Below are positions 32,944 to 43,828 of a stretch of 64,000 nucleotides of DNA, piece after piece. The notes beneath the pieces were generated by a model. That model had not been told where the DNA came from, did no database searches, and was given only the letters and a program-made list of their open reading frames with translations. The DNA comes from Molanna angustata (lineage: Eukaryota; Arthropoda; Insecta; Trichoptera; Molannidae), in assembly GCA_963576475.1 (NCBI GenBank), contig OY754990.1:6584751-6648750 (forward strand), given 5' to 3'. The position numbers and the translations under genes were made by a program. Numbering within the stretch: position 1 is the stretch's first letter; the number at the start of each line of letters is the position of its first letter.

Positions 32944-34272
32944 TCACAATGCGTCTGCCACAGAATTTTCTTCTCCTTGGACATATTTAATTTGATTACA
33001 AAATTGGGAAATAAAATCTAGATGTCTAAGTCTGCGTGGTGTGTCGGATGACGTCATCTTCTTGCTTAGGGCGAAAGTGAGGGGTTTATGGTCTGTATAA
33101 ACAATTACCTCTCTGCCTTCTATCATATTGCGGAAATGTTTGATGGACATGTATATGGCTAGCAACTCTCGATCGTAAGTACTATATAGTTGCTGCGTTT
33201 CGCTTAATTTCTTCGAGAAAAAACCGAGTGGTTGCCATTGGTTATTCACTCTTTGTTGTAAAACAGATCCTACGCACGTTCCAAAGGCGTCTGTCATAAG
33301 AGATAATGGTGCGTTATTCACAGGATGGAACAATGTGATGGCGCTTACGACGCTGTCTTTACATTGTAGAAACGCTTCATCCGCGTCTGGAGTCCAATGT
33401 ATCGGCGATTTGTCTTTCTTTTTGGCGTTATGGAGACATTCATTAAGTTTATTTTGTTTTGTTGCTGCTTGAGGAATTGAGGTTCTATAAAAATTCACCA
33501 TGCCTAGAAAACGAAGTGATTCATCAATAGTTTTTGGTTTGGGATAATCTGCAATGGTTTTCACTTTGTCTTCTGTAGGCGTAACGCCTTCACTGTTAAT
33601 TTCGTACCCGAGGAAATTTATTTGAGTTTTTCCGAATTCACACTTATTGATATTGATAGTGAGTCCATATTTGTCCAATCTTGATAAAACTTGGTGTAGA
33701 TGATCGACATGTTGTTCTTCGTTTTCTGACGCAATTAGGATATCGTATAAATACACAAAAATAAAGTTAAGACCGCGAAAAATCATGTCTGCAAATCTTT
33801 GAAGAGTTTGGGCTGCGCAACGGAGGCCGAAGTTCATCTTCGTAAATTCAAAAAGTCCGAAAGGAGTCACTATTGCTGTCTTTGGAACGTCCTCCGGTGC
33901 GATAGAAAGTTGATGATACGCTCGACATAAATCTATTTTGGTAAAAATTGTTTTTCCTTCTAAAATGTAGGTGAAATCCAATAGTCGGGGTATTGGATAT
34001 CGGTCTGGCGTTGTGATAGCGTTGAGTCTACGGTAGTCACTACATGCTCTGGTCTCTCCTGAGGACTTGTTGACGATATGTAATGGGTTAGCCCACGGAC
34101 TCTTCGAAGGTCGACAAATACCAAGATCTAACATTTTCTCGAATTCTTCTTTCGCTGCTTTATATCTTGCAGGATTTAATGGTCGTACTTTTTCGCAGAT
34201 CGGCGGTCCCGTGGTGATGATGTGATGGTAGACGTCATGCTTGGGAGTTTTCTTGAAGGTATCCGGCCTTGT
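32944..34272 (-). pseudogene. Gypsy reverse transcriptase and RNase H
   Basis: RT: HHIITTGPPI, WANPLHIVNKSSGETRACSD, IFTKIDLCRAYHQLSI, GLFEFTKMNFGL. The active-site box reads YLYDIL instead of YLDDIL, because GAC became TAC (about 33750). This removes an essential metal-binding Asp, so the copy cannot be catalytically active. RNase H: LMTDAFGTCVGSVLQQ, YDRELLAIYMSIKHF, VYTDHKPLTFAL. A TGA follows SVADAL at 32944. The open length is about 445 codons, otherwise undamaged. Confidence 0.93.
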
Positions 34273-34737
34273 TCGCGCCACAAAATTTAAAATTTGTATA
34301 TCACTGCATTTGACTTATTTGAGGGCCTCTGTGTGTCATTCGAATAAGTAATGCACCGACTCGGCCAATAGGATGGCCGGATGTTTTATCGCGATCGCCG
34401 TCAGTTGTCAATTGATGACAATCCGCAACGTGTGTTCGCCCGCTCGCACTGAGAAAAGAAGATTTTTTCACTTATTAATACGCTCACGCATTTAAGTTTC
34501 GCAATCATCTCGCCGCTACAATTTGCATCTCAATTGTGACATCTTCAGCTGCCCACACTGCAGAGAACGCCCTTCCAGCCCCCTGGTCTAAAGGTAGGTG
34601 CATTATTTTGTTTTGGTGCCACTGGAGGTGTTCAGATTGTTAAATGCAGTGCTAATCATTCATATCACCTCGCATTCTCTACCCTCTACAAATCGAATCA
34701 TTTAAAACCGAACCAGCGCCGCATTCTCGCATCAACA
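34273..34737. mobile_element. 465-bp insertion between protease and RT, 8-bp target duplication
   Basis: The octamer GGCCTTGT flanks the segment (34265-34272 and 34738-34745). Gypsy protein similarity stops on one side and resumes on the other at the same residues. The insert has no ORF and no clear terminal inverted repeats. Eight-bp duplications suit hAT-like DNA transposons; identity unknown. Confidence 0.7.
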
Positions 34738-34745
34738 GGCCTTGT

Positions 34746-35204
34746 AACGCCCAGATACTCATGTATGATTTGATGGAAACGGTCGGTGACGTCCACATCG
34801 TAGATCTTGCTACTGGGACAGTTGGACACGGACGTTTTGGTGGACAGGGTTCCATGTAAGTCCACGAGTAGCTGGTTTTCTCGTAGGAAATCTGCTCCGA
34901 GGATGGACCTTTTTACATCGGCGATAACGAATGTCCATCGGAACGGTCTTCGCAGTCCCAAGTTCAGGGTTAGTGATTTTTTTCCATAAGTATTTATTTT
35001 CGTTCCGTTTGCGGCATATAGTTTGTATTCTGTCGGAATAGATGATCTGAAGTGATGTCTTGATAAGACGGAAATGTCGGCACCCGTGTCTACCAAGAAT
35101 TGTGTTCGACTTTCTCTGTCTGTAACACATAGGCGAGACGTGCTTTGGACGCCGACTGTCTCGATCGTCGGCGCCTGCTTTAGTTTTCCGACATATATGT
35201 GCAA
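34746..35204 (-). pseudogene. Gypsy aspartic protease region
   Basis: FLVDTGADISVLS is the retropepsin active site, followed by ILGADFLREN. It begins in a different frame from gag: an extra AT in ACATATATGTC at about 35190 separates gag from pro, which in an intact relative are one polyprotein. It continues as EYLGVTRPV into the 465-bp insertion at 34737. Confidence 0.88.
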
Positions 35205-35506
35205 CCTTCCTTACATCGTTTTGCTGCGGTTCCGAATTTGGTATGATACCAGCATTTGTAGGAAGGATTTTCGTTTTGTGTTGACGTACTTCTGTCTCTG
35301 TAGGAGATTCTTTTATCGTGTGGGCGCGACCGTGAACGTGAGCGTTGTCGCCACTGCGGTCTGCTCCTGTTGGCTTGTTCACTCCTGAGCGCTGCTACTT
35401 CCACCTGTAGGCGCTGTAATGAGCGGACCATCTCGTCCATCAAGGGTTGTTGCGAGGTGGACACCATTGTTTCGGACGCGTAAGAGTCTGAATCGTTGTA
35501 GGACAT
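35180..35506 (-). pseudogene. Gypsy gag, capsid-deleted
   Basis: From the ATG at 35506 (MSYNDSDSYASETM) the product has an N-terminal coiled-coil-like part (LMDEMVRSLQRLQVEVAALR), then directly an Arg/Ser-rich basic segment (RQRSRSRSRP) and a CWYHTKFG...RCKEGC cysteine motif. The capsid domain that normally separates these is missing, so the gene is only about a third of usual length. Upstream in-frame codons to 35590 are open, but the ATG at 35506 fits the family start better. Confidence 0.75.
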
Positions 35507-35812
35507 TTTAAATAGTCGTTGTAGGATATGAATGTCCGAATTGTTAATCACTTGGAGAAAAAAAAAATGTCGACACAGTAAAAAAATCAAAGTTACTTTT
35601 CACAAAATGTTGTTTGGGAAAACTTGGTGGCGAAGTTTCACATGCGAATGAAAGTCAGCAAAAAACTTGAGTTCTCAGAAACACATTGTTATCTCTTTGG
35701 ACAACAGTCAGCAATTTGATCGCGGCACCTGTTTATGTTTTGTCCGTGGGAGCGGAGAAATGAAACACGAAACGCTACCCTCGTAGGCAAAAATCACGTC
35801 GGTTGTCTCCAC

Positions 35813-35976
35813 TTTAGGTATTTAACCTACTTGATGTGATTGATCAAATGAAAAGCGTGTTCTGGTTGAAGTTGTTTATTTGGCGGTGCCGCGAGAGAAC
35901 TGGCGAGCGTGCGGCATGGTGGGGATATTTATAATGTTGGCAAACCGGAGGGGTTTGCCGCTTCGTATCCCCAACA
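35813..35976 (-). repeat. Gypsy 5' LTR
   Basis: 164 bp starting TGTTGGGGATACG on the minus strand. It carries the promoter and R region by position; no convincing TATA box. Target duplication CTAT follows at 35977. Confidence 0.93.
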
Positions 35977-36136
35977 CTATCTACTTACTTAAAAATAATA
36001 ATATGTATTTGTAATAATGAAATCTAATGAATTGTTTGTAATATGTACAAGAAAAAGCTGTAACGATCACATAAATTAGGGATACGGCGTGAAAGTATGT
36101 ATGAATTGATGGTTAACTACATAAGTTCTTTTTCTA
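35977..36136. repeat. Right arm of the inverted repeat around Gypsy
   Basis: Reverse complement (diverged) of 29967-30125: CTATCTACTTACTTAA, TAAATTAGGGATACGGCGTG, AACTACATAAGTTCTTTTTC. Confidence 0.85.
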
Positions 36137-36404
36137 ATTTACTACATTTTTGCTATAACAACAAATTTCGAAAAAAATATAATTCACTTTTCATGTAGGT
36201 ATGGATATAAAAATTCTCAAATTTATAGTATGAAAAATAATTTCACTTAATAACCTTGTTTTTATTTTATACTACTAAACTTAAGTATATATCTTTATAT
36301 TTTAAATGCCTGTATACTTGTATATCAACTACATATATATAAAGAGCATTACAAAAATCTGTATGAAACACTTCATTCCAAAGCAGATTTTTTTTTTATT
36401 TCGC

Positions 36405-36600
36405 GACCAAGTGGGCTCGCACCCAAGTGTCCGTCGCTACCAAATGGACTCGCAACCATGTGGGCTCGCACCCAAGTATCCGTCGCACCCAAGTGTCCCG
36501 CAGCCAAGTGTCCGCTGCAGCCAAGTGTCTCGCAGCCAAGTGTCCCGCACCCAAGTGTCCCGCAGCCAAGTGGCCGCAGCCAAGTGTCCTAGACCGCCTA
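36405..36600. repeat. Degenerate 15-bp GC-rich minisatellite
   Basis: About 12 variants of CAGCCAAGTGTCCCG (also CACCCAAGTGTCCGT). GC-rich in an AT-rich context. All three plus frames stay partly open; one gives SQVSRSQVSRTQVSR. This is repeat-driven coding potential, not a gene. Confidence 0.9.
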
Positions 36601-36609
36601 GGTACATGT

Positions 36610-37284
36610 GTTGTATAGAAAATCAAATATCTTAAAATATTAAATAATTTGTATTTATGGGTTTATAGTTTGGTACTTTTTCTTCAACTATACGTACTAT
36701 CGCTATCGACAGTTGGATCTCATGTGTTACATGCAACTAGTAAATAAACATATCATGTTTATTAAATTGTAAATTAATATAAATAAATTAATTTTGATGT
36801 TGCCCATCACTAGTGTTGGCAGCATTTATAATGTCTTTCCCATCCCTATGTCTTGTCAAAAGTGCCGAGAGGCAACATGACAATTTTATTTTTCTCTATG
36901 TTGGTATTACATTCTTGATATTTTCATACATTTTGCTGATTCATTTTTTTTGTATGGAGCTATGTCTCTTATCCGTAAGGTTATATTCTCTTTGGATGCG
37001 TACTCTGCGAATGACAAGCGGGATGTATATTGTTTTTAGTGTTGCCAACACACAGGTGCGAATATTGGCAATACGTTATAAGTAGGCGGATAATTTTTAA
37101 AAGAGGTGGTAGAAGAGGTGATGAGTGCGGATGAAGACGATGAATCCCAGAAGAAGCCTCTTTATTGCCAATGGCCATTGGCTTAGTGAATTACTTCTTC
37201 CGGCGATATACGAAGGCATCAAAATTCATCGAATACAGTGCATTTTATTTTATTTTATTTTTATTATTTATTTAAGAGTTATGG
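36610..37284. other. Interval without recognised gene
   Basis: AT-rich with short ORFs. T-rich repeats at 37240-37275 precede the RTE-like fragment. Nothing identified. Confidence 0.4.
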
Positions 37285-37868
37285 CAGGAAACAGAGTGAA
37301 TGGAGCACTGAGACCAGTTATGAATGATCGCAACATATCAAGGTTGCCAAAGTTGCCATTCATAACGCCATCGTAGTGCCAACCCTGACGTATGCAAGTG
37401 AAACCTGGACATGGCAGAAGACGCATGAAAGTAGAATAAATGCAGTTGAAATGAGATCGTTAAGAAGGATTTGTAATAGAACGATGTATGACCGGGTAAG
37501 AAACGAGGATATAAGGAAAGAATGTAAGATGAAGAAAGATGTCATTACTAGAATGAAAGTGAACAGATTGAGATGGTTTGGTCACATGGGGAGAATGAAT
37601 GAGGAGCGCCTGACGAAGAAAATATACAGAGCGGAAAGGAATGGAATGAGAGGTCGGGGACGCCCAAGAAAGGGATGGCACGACCATGTGAACGAAATTT
37701 TGAAAGACGGAAATGTTAGAAGTGTGAGCAATAGACGAACATGTATGAGACGATGCATGAATGTGGACGAGGCGAGGGATGCGTGCCAGGATAGAAAAAT
37801 GTGGCGTTCGGTTCTCTCTGCCTACCCCGCAAGGGACATGGCGTGATGGTATGTATGTATGTATGTAT
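37285..37868 (+). pseudogene. RTE-like LINE, C-terminal fragment with (TATG)n tail
   Basis: RVNGALRPVMNDRNIS, a frameshift, then PTLTYASETWTW, AVEMRSLRRICNRTMYDRVR, MKVNRLRWFGHMGRMNEERL and GRGRPRKGWHDHV to 37846. The R-RW-GH--RM--ERL block is the typical RTE-type ending. The 3' UTR is only a few bases and the tail is (GTAT)n at 37847-37868, not poly(A), as usual for RTE elements. Same family as 42001-43828 on the other strand. Confidence 0.82.
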
Positions 37869-37869
37869 T

Positions 37870-39121
37870 TAACATAATAATTTTACAATTACAAATCAAG
37901 ATATAATTCACAGGTAATAATATTTTTAGAAATTTTTCTTCGCAGTGCCTCATCAAAAAGATTACAATATTGTGCTTGATGAGGGAAATCATAAATAAGA
38001 AAAAAATAAAAAAAACATCAATACAAGCAATTTAATAAAGTCAACTTAGAGTAATTAAATCAAATCAATATGAATAAAAAATCAAATAAACATTGAAAAA
38101 TGTTTGAAAACAAAATGAAAATGAGAAATATACAAATGAGAAAACATATCTAAATACATATTCAAATAAAACAAAAGGAAATACATGAAAATAATTGAAA
38201 AATTAGCAATATAGCCGATTCAAACGTACCAAAATATATATTTAAAATAAAAAAAGAAAATGAAAAAAAGAAAATACTGACATTTGAAAGAAACCAAACA
38301 ACAAAATTGAAAACTAGTATATTAGAAGTTAGAAGTTAAGTGCAATTTTAATTTTTGTTTAAATTTTTTAAATTCTTTTATCTGCTTTTATTCATTTGGG
38401 AGGCAATTGAAACATTTTATTCCCAAATAAATGTAGTTGTTTTGTAATTGTCCTGTATTACATTTGGGTATTTTAAAATCATTTTGGAATCGCAGAGACT
38501 TATTTTTTTCAAATTTTTGTAGACACTTCTTTATAAATATTATCTACTTTGGGTACTTTGAATATGTCAAATAGTTTTGTAGTGGGGAAAGTGCGTGTTT
38601 TCTTAAGTACAACATTTATGATTAATTTTTGTACAACTCTAACTTGGTTTAAAATATTGTCATATGCTCCTCCCCAACCAATGATTCCATAAATTAGCAA
38701 AGAATGAACCGTCGCATAATATATGTTTTTTAGGTTTTTTAAGTTTAATACATTTCTTAGTCTTATGAAAATATACATATATACATTTCCTTATTAGTTT
38801 AATTAAGTCACCTAAATGCGCTTTCCATTTCATGTTTTGGTCAATAATAATATCGAGGTATAAGTTGGTCGTAGTGTTGAGCAAATTTCGCGGCAGTTGC
38901 TGGTGTTGCATTTATTATGATGTATGGTTATTTTTAAATCCAGATCTGTTTTCAGTTTATTAATAGAGAATGGGATACAGTATGTTTTTTCGGTATTTAA
39001 TGATAAGAGATTCGTATCAAACCAGTTTTTTAACCTATTAATGTCGACATTCGCTAGTTCACAAACCATATTTCATGCATCTCCCTCAATTACTATAACT
39101 GTGTCATCAGCATAATTATTT
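37870..39121 (-). pseudogene. CR1-group LINE, 3' half, degenerate
   Basis: Minus strand from 39121: NYADDTVIVIEGDA (polymerase active site), a TGA, NRLKNWFDTNLLSLNTEKT, a frameshift, LDIIIDQNMKWKAHL, then LRNVLNLKNLKNIYYATVH and YGIIGWGGAYDN, ending near 38509. The rest is AT-rich 3' UTR with a CCTCATCAA/TTGATGAGG hairpin (about 37942-37985). The 5' end is cut by the repeat element starting at 39122. Confidence 0.78.
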
Positions 39122-40640
39122 TATATCAATTAAATGGCGCGAACATGCCCTCTACACCAATAAACATTGAAATACACCACAATATATGAAAAAATAAAAG
39201 TTATAATATAAATATTATAATAATTGAAATAAATTAAAAAAACACGATACCGCGTCTTTATAATGTGTCGAAAACAATAGCATTGTACTTTCATTATACG
39301 TGTGTGGTGGATATTCTTAGCTCTTAAACACAATAAAAACATAAATAGCTGAAATAATAGAAGATATATAGTAGTCCACTTCCTACCCTCGATGCCCTCC
39401 TTTGTCCAGAAATAGGAGAAACTCCTTGGAAGGATTCTTCTATGATGACCTGATGGACATAGTCTGATGACATCGGAGATGTTCTGACATTCATTAGCCA
39501 CTCGGGCTGGGATTTTATATAGGTACTTGTTTAATATATTTACATACACACCATTACGACATTACCGTTCCTTTATTCATTACTGGTTTTAGCCCTCCTT
39601 TTATTCTATTATCTGCCATAACCCTTCTTTTAATATATACTTCTTTTATTCTATTATCTGCCATAACTCTTCTTTCAATTTATCTTTAAGATGCTCGGGT
39701 TGGACATTACTGGTTTTAGCGCTCCTTTTATTCTATTATCTGCCATAACCCTTCTTTTAATATATACTTCTTTTATTCTATTATCTGCCATAACTCTTCT
39801 TTCAATTTATCTTTAAGATGCTCGGGTTGGACATTACTGGTTTTAGCGCTCCTTTTATTCTATTATCTGCCATTACCCTTCTTTTAATATATACTTCTTT
39901 TATTCTATTATCTGCCATATTTTTCTTTCAATTTATCTTTAAGATGCTCGGGTTGGACATTACTGGTTTTAGCGCTACTTTTATTCTATTATCTGCCATA
40001 ACCCTTCTTTTAATATATACTTCTTTTATTCTATTATCTGCCATAACTCTTCTTTCAATTTATCTTTAAGATGCTCGGGTTGGACATTACTGGTTTTAGC
40101 GCTCCTTTTATTCTGTTATCTGCCATAACCCTTCTTTTAATATATACTTCTTTTTTATTCTATTATCTGCCATAACTCTTCTTTCAATTTATCTTTAAGA
40201 TGCTCGGGTTGGACATTACTGGTTTTAGCGCTCCTTTTATTCTATTATCTGCCATAACCCTTCTTTTAATATATACTTCTTTTATTCTATTATCTGCCAT
40301 AACTCTTCTTTCAATTTATCTTTAAGATGCTCGGGTTGGACATTACTGTGGTATTAGCGCTCCTTTTATTCTATTATCTGCCATAACCCTTCTTTTAATA
40401 TATACTTCTTTTATTCTATTATCTGCCATAACTCTTCTTTCAATTTATCTTTAAGATGCTCGGGTTGGACATTACTGTGGTATTAGCGCTCCTTTTATTC
40501 TATTATCTGCCATAACCCTTCTTTTAATATATACTTCTTTTATTCTATTATCTGCCATATTTCTTCTTTCAATTTATCTTTAAGATGGACATTACTGGTT
40601 TTAGCGCTACTTTTATTCTATTATCTGCCATAATTCTTCT
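39122..40640. mobile_element. Interspersed element with internal minisatellite, copy 2
   Basis: The 39155-39580 flank matches copy 1 (15701-16130). The array contains the word GATGCTCGGGTTGGACATTA at 39690, 39817, 39943, 40070, 40199, 40326 and 40455, with a last shortened unit at 40584. The period is about 127 bp: the 82-bp unit of copy 1 plus a 45-bp block (CTTCTTTTAATATATACTTC). Reading frames in the array are repeat artefacts. Element class unknown. Confidence 0.75.
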
Positions 40641-41042
40641 TTTAATATTATATTTGATTTCTCTTGAACCAATTACAAACAATAATATGAAAATCGGCCA
40701 ATAAACTCATTGAAATTCCGATATAATATAGTATGTACGTACGATTAAATATGTAGGTATATGAGTGCAACAATTGGTAGCCAGTAATAATAGTATCATT
40801 AATATATTTCATGTCGAACAACAAGTAGCCAATTTAAAGTTACGATATATTACGTAAAAAATATTTGAGGAATCAATAACAATTTACTACATATCGAATG
40901 TGTGCTACAAACACCGACCAATAATCTATAGAAACGACATAAGCAAAATATGTTTTGGTTCCGCACCGCGTGACTGTGCCACCAAAATTTGGCACTATGC
41001 AGAGGTGACGCCCGAGACTAAACTTATTCTGACACGGCACAT
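40641..41042. other. AT-rich interval, no gene seen
   Basis: One short ORF (40900-41088) with no recognisable motif. Confidence 0.4.
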
Positions 41043-41265
41043 ATTAATTTTTATTTTTTATTTATTTATATATTTTAATATATATTAAATTTATACTCTA
41101 CTAGGCTATGCCTGTCCCAGAGTAGCGTCATATAAATCAGTTCTATTATTTTTATTCGTCATAGTGTAATAGTGTTAGTTCAGTTTTATAAGGTTATTAA
41201 TTCGTTAACGAATAAATTTATGAATAAATGAATGAATAAATAAATAAAACAAATATACTCATAGT
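41043..41265 (-). mobile_element. LINE 3' UTR fragment with conserved hairpin
   Basis: The minus strand carries GGGACAGGCATAGCCTAGTA between CTACT-type stem arms (41096-41127) and ends in an A-rich tail (plus-strand TTTTTATTTATTTATATA at 41050-41075). It matches the GCACAGG-N5-CCTAGT loop of the LINEs at 18.9 and 62.6 kb. No coding part is left. Confidence 0.5.
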
Positions 41266-41284
41266 ACTGAGACTATTCAATTCG

Positions 41285-41660
41285 TACTCATTCGATTCTT
41301 TTCAATTTTTCTTTTATAAATTCATATATCTAATACTCGCTTAGACCTCATTCAATTGCGAAGTGCTTCGATATCTGATTCGATATCTGATCAGTGCTTC
41401 TCATTTTTTTCAACTGTCAAATATTTCATAGTGACCCCAAGCTCAGGAAACTTAAAATTGATATTTTTATTTTCAAATTGCTATAATGGCACATCACTTT
41501 CATAATATGGCATTGTAGAATTATTAAGTTTTCGTATTAAAATATTAAAACAAAAATGATTTAGCAAAATCATTTCATGAAAATGCTTCGTACAAAATTT
41601 GAATACTTGTGGAGTGACTTGGTAGTGAGGAGTATAGCGTTAGCCACAACCCACACTTTT
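41285..41660. repeat. Second copy of the hAT internal segment
   Basis: It matches 4290-4660: TACTCATTCGATTCT, AATACTCGCTTAGACC, GTGACCCCAAGCTCAGGAAA, GTTAGCCACAACCCAC. Diverged with small indels. The hAT termini are not visible, so this is an internal fragment. Confidence 0.85.
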
Positions 41661-42000
41661 TACTTTTCTTCTATTATCAATATTTTCTTTTTTTAATTTT
41701 TGTCATGTCTTCACCTTATTAATTAATTAATGAATTAAATAATTAATCAATTAAATTATTTATTTATCTATTTACATATTTATTAATTAATTAATTATTA
41801 TTTTTCAGAAGGGCGTATTTTTTTTATTTTATTTTATTTAACAGTTTGTCAACAGCTATGTAATAAAATTACATTATGAGCATACAAGGCCGTAGTCAGA
41901 AAATAATTTCGGGGGGGGGCGGTTTAGCTTAGTGGAACAGTAGAAACAAGTCACCCCGCGAGCGTATCCCCTTGCGAGTACCAAGCGAGCATAAACCAAT
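41661..42000. other. Low-complexity AT-rich stretch
   Basis: AATTAATTAA-type repeats at 41718-41800, T-runs, and a G-run at 41911-41919. No gene. Confidence 0.6.
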
Positions 42001-43828
42001 GCCACACATACATACCATCACACTATGTCCCTCACGGGGTAGGCAGAGAGAACCGAACGCTACTTACTTCTATCTTGCCATACATTAATCGCCTCGTCAA
42101 CATTCATACATCGTCATGTTATTATACATGTTCGTCTGTTGTTCACGCTTCTAACATTTCCGCCTTTCAAAATACCGTTCACATGGACGTGCCATCCCTT
42201 CCTTGGGCGGCCCCGACCTCTCATTCCATTCCTGTCCGCAATGTATATTTTCTTCGTCAGGCGTTCCTCATTCATTCTCCCCATGTGGCCAAACCATATC
42301 AATGTGTTTACTTTCATTCTATTAATAACATATTTCTTTATCCAACATTCTTTCCTTATGTCCTCATTTCTTACCCTGTCATACATCGTTCTATTACAGA
42401 TTCTTCTTAGCGATCTCATTTCAACTGCATTTATTCTACTTTCGTGCGACTTCGGCCATGTCCAAGTTTCACTTGCATACGTCAAGGTTGGCACTAAGAT
42501 AGCGTTATGAATAGCAACTTTAGCATCCTTTGATATGTTGCGGTCATTCATAACTGGTTTAAGTGCTCCATTCACTCTTATCCTGCCATCTTTCGATCTC
42601 CTTATCAATCCGTCCATTTCGTTGAAACATGCTTCCCAGATAGACATATTCGTCGACTTGCTTGAGCCATTCGTTCTCTACTTTTCTGCTGTTCTGCATT
42701 CAGCAAGCTGTTCTGCTTTGGCAAGCTGTTTTGCTTTCACTCTTTTCAAACACCAAAACTTTTGATTTGCTGGCATTCATCCTCAGTCCGTTCTCTATGC
42801 ATCCTTCATACATAGACCATACTTACAAGATACTGTAAATCTTCCATACTTTTTGCTAACAGAACTTTATCGTCTGCATACATCAAATCTCGCACTATAA
42901 CAGTACTCAATTTCAGGCCCTTGCTTTCATCCTTAAGGGTTCTTATGCAGAAATGAATGTACAAGTTGAAGAGCCATGGAGACAGCACGCACCCTTGTCT
43001 AACGCCATTATTTATAGAGGACCACGCTGTCACTGTGTCTTTGACACGAACACATGCTTCGATGTTCTCATACAATGACGCGATTGCGCATATCAGCTTG
43101 CTCTTCACTCCATACACAGCTAGTATATCCCATAATTTTTCTTTAACAACTTTATCATAAGCCTTTTCTAGGTCTATAAAGGCACAAAAAATTTTCTGGT
43201 TTTTATCCAGAACCTTTCTGTGACCGTACGCAGAGAAATTTTTTGTCTATACATCCTTTGTCGCCCACAAACGCACCTTGGACATCCCATATCTTGCTTT
43301 CTGTAATCTTTCGCACTCTTTGATCCAGAATCCTTGCATACATCTTACCAACTGAGCTTAACAAACTTATGGCTCTATAGTTTTTGCAGTTGAGCTTTGA
43401 GCCTTTACCTTTATACAAAGGTACCACAAATGCATTTCTCTAATCCGAAGGAGTGCGTCCTGCTTCCCAACACATGTTGAAAAGAGTGAGACACCATTCT
43501 AACGTCTGCTCGCCGCTTTATTTTGTAAGTTCAGCTGATACACTATCATACCCGGCAGCTTTTCCCACTTTTGCGTGTTTCACTGCTTCAAGCACTTCAT
43601 CTTGCGTAATTTCATCATTTCCATCTTCGCTTACCTGCCACGCTCTCAGATTCGCACACCCACTTATACTGCTACCATACAGCTCCTTGAAATATTCTTT
43701 CCATCGTTCTTTCACTCCCTCTTCATCCATAATTATTTTTCCATCTTTATCATTAATCCCTTGCGACGCTTTCACAGTTTCATTTTTCCTTTTCGCTACG
43801 CCTTTCCAGAACATTTTCATGTTTCATC
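42001..43828 (-). pseudogene. RTE-like LINE, polymerase and C-terminus, degenerate
   Basis: Minus strand from 43828: MFWKGVAKRKNETVKASQ, AGYDSVSAELTK; then MVPLYKGKGSKLNCKNYRAI and LLSSVGKMYARILDQRVR; then VRQGCVLSPWLFNLYI and LMYADDKVLLA (active site kept); then PTLTYASETWTW and LIWFGHMGRMNEERL. Frames change at least four times. The 3' end is a short ATGT-type tail (plus-strand ACACATACATACC at about 42004). Endonuclease missing. Same family as 37285-37868. Confidence 0.88.

Larger units (their letters stand above)
30415..35976 (-). mobile_element. Ty3/Gypsy LTR retrotransposon, structurally complete, inactivated
   Basis: Two 164-bp LTRs (30415-30578, 35813-35976) are flanked by CTAT on both sides (30411-30414, 35977-35980), a 4-bp duplication. 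Order on the minus strand: 5' LTR, short gag, protease, RT, RNase H, integrase, 3' LTR. There is no env. LTRs begin TGTTGGGG. A TGG, as in a primer-binding site, starts 2 nt after the 5' LTR, and a GAGGGTGAG purine run precedes the 3' LTR. The LTRs differ at only a few positions, so insertion is fairly recent despite several disabling lesions. It may have been mobilised in trans already defective. Confidence 0.93.

Noticed and set aside
36306..36635. Peptide-repeat ORFs (SQVSR repeats)
   Set aside because: Produced by a 15-bp minisatellite open in several frames on both strands.
39818..40069. Hydrophobic ORF (FILLSAITLLLIYTS repeats)
   Set aside because: It lies in the 127-bp minisatellite and is interrupted in other units; copy 1 with the 82-bp unit does not keep it.
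42001..42510. Plus-strand ORFs opposite the RTE-like LINE
   Set aside because: Antisense shadows; the minus strand carries the conserved LINE motifs.
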